In this document: one piece after another, positions 61,763 through 64,000 of the stretch | Layout of the letters: each line of letters opens with the position of its first letter | Numbering within the stretch: the stretch's first letter is position 1 | Assembly: GCF_003002915.1 (NCBI RefSeq) | Contig: NZ_PVTG01000006.1 | Coordinates: forward strand, 1-64,000 | From: Geodermatophilus tzadiensis | GTDB taxonomy: Bacteria; Actinomycetota; Actinomycetes; Mycobacteriales; Geodermatophilaceae | Length of the DNA: 64,000 nt | Reading direction: 5' to 3' | The notes under the pieces: model-generated | Told to the model about the DNA's origin: nothing | What the model saw: the letters and a program-made list of their open reading frames with translations, nothing else | Database searches by the model: none | Position numbers and translations under genes: made by a program

Positions 61763-61915
61763 CTGATGGGGTTACCCCGGGGTGGCCGGGGCTCCCGGTG
61801 AGACGTGTCACGCCCCCGCGCCCACCTGTGGACGGGGCACCGCGGTGTGGACGGCCGCACGGGCGACGTCACCGGCTCTCCCGAGCCTGGCCTCCCACCG
61901 ATCGAGGAGGCACCC

Positions 61916-62230
61916 GTGGAGCTCAGCACACCCGACGAGCTCGAGCAGCACCTCGCCGCCGTGGCGGTGGCCCCCACAGCGCCGGGGCCGGCCGATGGCG
62001 CGACCTCCGGGTCCCCCGGGCCACCGGCATGGAGCGCCGGCCGGGGTCGCGCGGCGGTCACCGCGACTGCGAGGTGTTCCTCAAGGGTTGGCCGCTGCGC
62101 GAGGACCTGCACGTCGAGGACGACGACGGCGCCCTCGCCCGGCCGAGCACCCGCCGTGTGCCGGGGTCGGCCCCGGCTTCACCCGGCCCTGCGGCAACTG
62201 GCGGCCCTGGCGCCGGGACCGCTGGTGACG
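61916..62230 (+). pseudogene. Possible degraded gene with a strong ribosome binding site
   Basis: GTG at 61916 is preceded by GAGGAGG at ideal spacing and begins MELSTPDELEQHLAAVAVAP. After about 25 codons the frame becomes Arg/Ser-rich nonsense. A regular stretch (DCEVFLKGWPLREDLHVEDD) appears in another frame downstream. This looks like a short gene broken by an indel; the family is not recognised. Confidence 0.38.
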
Positions 62231-62247
62231 AGGGCAGGATGGAGGCC

Positions 62248-62694
62248 ATGGGACAGGTCGTGGCCACCGCCGAACGCGTCGTCGCAGCACCGGCAGACCG
62301 GGTGCGCGCCGGTCTCGCCGACTACCTGGGCACCCGCTCGCGCGTGCTGCCCGAGCAGTTCAGCGACTACCGGGTGGAGGCCGGCGGCACGGGCGCGGGC
62401 ACCCGCGTGCACTGGCGGTTCGCCGCGACGTCCAAGCGGGTCCGCGAGCAGGAGATCGAGGTGAGCGAACCCGAGGGGACGCTCGTCGAGCGCGACACCC
62501 GCTCGTCGATGGTCACCACCTGGACCGTCGTCCCGACCGGCGCCGACCGCAGCACCGTGCGGGTGCGCACCACCTGGGACGGTGCCGGGGGCGTCGGCGG
62601 CTTCTTCGAGCGGACCTTCGCGCCCAGGGGCCTGCGCCGGGTCTACGACGACCTGCTCGGCCGGCTCGAGCGGGAGCTGGCCACCGTCGTCTGA
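62248..62694 (+). CDS. SRPBCC/START-like protein
   Basis: A 148-residue protein. VVATAERVVAAPADRVRAGL opens the lipid- or ligand-binding SRPBCC fold; QFSDYRVEAGGTGAGTRVHW and VVPTGADRSTVRVRTTWDGA are the beta-strand core and ERTFAPRGLRRVYDDLLGRL the long C-terminal helix. The ligand is unknown. ATG at 62248 has GGAGG two bases before it; ATG at 62239 is the alternative. Confidence 0.82.
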   Translation: MGQVVATAERVVAAPADRVRAGLADYLGTRSRVLPEQFSDYRVEAGGTGAGTRVHWRFAATSKRVREQEIEVSEPEGTLVERDTRSSMVTTWTVVPTGADRSTVRVRTTWDGAGGVGGFFERTFAPRGLRRVYDDLLGRLERELATVV

Positions 62695-62734
62695 GGTCGC
62701 GGCGCCGGTCGCCGTCGCGGGGGACCATGGGCCG

Positions 62735-63601
62735 GTGAGCGCCGCCCTCCCCGCCGTCGAGCCGCCCCGGACCGCGGTCCCCGGTCTCGACGAGCTGGCC
62801 GACCTGGTCGCCGACGGCGACGTCCTCGTCCTGTCCGGCGCCGGCCTGTCCACCGACTCCGGCATCCCCGACTACCGGGGCGCGACCGGCTCGCTGCGCC
62901 GGCACACGCCGATGACCTGGCAGACCTTCCGCCGCGACCCGCGCGGCCGGCACCGCTACTGGGCGCGCAGCTACGTGGGCTGGCCGCAGATGGCCGCCGC
63001 GCGGCCCAACGCCGGCCACTCCGCCGTCGCCCGGCTGCAGCGGGCCGGCCTGCTCGGCGGGGTGGTGACGCAGAACGTCGACGGGCTGCACCAGGCCGCC
63101 GGCGCCCGGGACGTCGTCGAGCTGCACGGCGGGCTGGACCGCACCGTCTGCCTGGACTGCGGCGACGTCGCCGGGCGCGCCGAGCTGCACCGCCGGCTGC
63201 GGGCGGCCAACCCCGCGTTCGGACCGCGCGTGGACGAGGTGAACCCCGACGGTGACGCCGAGCTGCCCGACGAGGTGCTCGACGGCTTCGTGATGGTCGA
63301 CTGCACCGCGTGCGGCGGCGGTCCGCTCAAGCCCGACGTCGTCTTCTTCGGCGAGACGGTGCCGCGCGACCGGGTGGACGGCTGTTTCCGGCTGCTGGAG
63401 CACTCGGGCAGCCTGTTGGTCCTCGGCTCCTCGCTCACGGTCATGAGCGGCTACCGGTTTGTGCTGCGCGCCGCCGAGCTCGGCATCCCGGTCGGCGTGG
63501 TCAACCTCGGCCCCACCCGCGGCGACGCGAAGGTCGACGTGAAGGTCGACGCGCCGCTCGGCGAGGTGCTGCCGGAGCTGGCCCGCCGCTGCGGGGCGTG
63601 A
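62735..63601 (+). CDS. NAD-dependent deacetylase (sirtuin, Sir2 family)
   Basis: A 288-residue sirtuin that removes acyl groups from lysines using NAD. The NAD-binding motifs VLSGAGLSTDSGIPDYRG and TQNVDGLHQAAG (with catalytic His in ELHGGLDRTVC) are complete. The zinc site has two Cys pairs, CLDC and CTAC. GGPLKPDVVFFGETVP and LVLGSSLTVMSGYR complete the Rossmann fold. GTG at 62735. It overlaps the next gene by GTGA. Targets unknown. Confidence 0.94.
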   Translation: MSAALPAVEPPRTAVPGLDELADLVADGDVLVLSGAGLSTDSGIPDYRGATGSLRRHTPMTWQTFRRDPRGRHRYWARSYVGWPQMAAARPNAGHSAVARLQRAGLLGGVVTQNVDGLHQAAGARDVVELHGGLDRTVCLDCGDVAGRAELHRRLRAANPAFGPRVDEVNPDGDAELPDEVLDGFVMVDCTACGGGPLKPDVVFFGETVPRDRVDGCFRLLEHSGSLLVLGSSLTVMSGYRFVLRAAELGIPVGVVNLGPTRGDAKVDVKVDAPLGEVLPELARRCGA

Positions 63602-63963
63602 CCCGGCGGGAGCGGAAGGACCTCCCTGCCCCCCAGCGCTCGCAGGCTCGCGCCGGGCCCCCGCAGGGAGGCCGGCTCACCGACGACGGCCGCTGGCTGG
63701 TCGTCGACGGGCGGCGGTGGCGGGCGGCCGACCCGTCGCTGCCCGACGACGTCCGCGCCCGGCTGCTCTCGCACCTGGGCAGGGCCCGCTCGGCGGTGCG
63801 CACGGGCACCGACCCGGCCGCCGTGCGCGCCGCCCGCGACCGGGTGCAGCTGGCCAAGACCGGCCTCGGCGAGCGCGGCCCGGCCTGGTGGGACCAGGAC
63901 GACGACGCCCGCCGGGCCCGGTGGGAGGCGGCGCTGGCCGCCCTGGACGCGACCGGCGGTTGA
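63598..63963 (+). CDS. Conserved hypothetical protein of actinobacteria
   Basis: A 121-residue soluble protein. The conserved part runs from LTDDGRWLVVDGRRWRAADP through LPDDVRARLLSHLGRARSAV, to AKTGLGERGPAWWDQDDDA. This family is sometimes labelled as a biopolymer transporter Tol, which is not supported by sequence: there is no membrane helix. The first 25 residues are encoded by a palindromic repeat and are atypical. GTG at 63598 overlaps the sirtuin stop. Function unknown. Confidence 0.78.
   Translation: MTRRERKDLPAPQRSQARAGPPQGGRLTDDGRWLVVDGRRWRAADPSLPDDVRARLLSHLGRARSAVRTGTDPAAVRAARDRVQLAKTGLGERGPAWWDQDDDARRARWEAALAALDATGG
63621..63671. repeat. Palindromic intergenic-type element (REP-like), copy 2
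   Basis: CCTCCCTGC (63621-63629) and GCAGGGAGG (63663-63671) enclose a core that, reversed, is similar to that at 29661-29693 (GGGGCCC, GAGC, GCGAG, TGGGG). It lies within the 5' end of a coding frame. Confidence 0.55.
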
Positions 63964-63994
63964 CGCCCCGCCGCGACGGGCAGGAAGGCCCGCG

Positions 63995-64000
63995 ATGCAG
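63995..64000 (+). other. Possible start codon of the next gene, cut by the window end
   Basis: ATG preceded by CAGGAAGG nine bases earlier. Only two codons are visible, so nothing more can be said. Confidence 0.25.

Noticed and set aside
63598-63963. Biopolymer transporter Tol
   Set aside because: The label is sometimes attached to this family, but the protein is soluble and lacks any transport feature.

Overview
The window is very GC-rich, densely packed DNA from an actinobacterium. Start codons are mostly GTG, and neighbouring genes often overlap by four bases (GTGA or ATGA). The gene set (SepH, DUF3027, DUF2530, a CspA-type cold-shock protein with a tail, FprA, UdgX, Nei2, a DUF222/HNH protein) and the flavour of the intergenic repeats suggest a Geodermatophilaceae-like genome (Blastococcus, Geodermatophilus or Modestobacter). 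This is inferred from gene content, not from an rRNA gene; none is present.

Left core, 1-30.8 kb. The window opens inside an HNH/DUF222 gene and continues with an SMR transporter, an XPB-type helicase and a helicase-C-domain protein. Next come small membrane proteins, two DUF202 genes damaged by an exact 136-bp tandem duplication, and the cold-shock/DUF2771-like/MFS/DUF3027/DUF2530 group. They are followed by a purine permease, a MarR-MFS pair, a haem peroxidase, an aldo/keto reductase, and an ABC exporter operon with its own TetR regulator. A TrmH methyltransferase, SepH, an M42 peptidase, SerC and a citrate synthase close this part. The grouping of csp, MFS, TrmH, SepH, serC and citrate synthase resembles a conserved actinobacterial neighbourhood.

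Right core, 31-51.3 kb. This part holds PdxH, a second MFS exporter, Ohr, UdgX, a NatAB-type ABC pair, a TPR protein, an SMP-30 lactonase-like protein, PEP carboxylase, a glycosyltransferase, an inositol-monophosphatase-like protein and FprA. It continues with a quinol-monooxygenase-like protein, Nei2 and photolyase (overlapping), an acetyltransferase, a divergent EamA/MarR pair with a visible operator, methionine aminopeptidase, a PGPGW membrane protein and an AlkD-like protein. UdgX, Nei2, photolyase and AlkD give the region a strong DNA-repair flavour.

Genomic island, 51.35-60.49 kb. A perfect 35-bp direct repeat, made of the 3' end of tRNA-Arg(CCT), brackets 9.1 kb of lower-quality coding DNA that ends in a tyrosine integrase beside the intact tRNA. 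The integrase is frameshifted. The cargo is a mixture of intact genes (a VapBC-like pair, an alpha/beta hydrolase, an AraC regulator, a small secreted protein) and debris (arsC, an IS5-type transposase, a DUF6188-like gene, a CheB fragment fused to an AraC tail, a coiled-coil protein, a tRNA-like relic). Five copies of a short imperfect palindrome lie in this island and none was noticed elsewhere. The island looks fixed and decaying.

Right flank, 60.5-64 kb. Core sequence resumes with a small membrane-anchored protein, an alpha/beta hydrolase, a SRPBCC protein, a sirtuin and a conserved protein of unknown function.

Notable signals: two genes that appear to need CTG starts, several convergent pairs sharing one CTAG stop, hairpins containing stop codons, and a 28-bp perfect inverted repeat. 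No CRISPR array or phage structural module is present.
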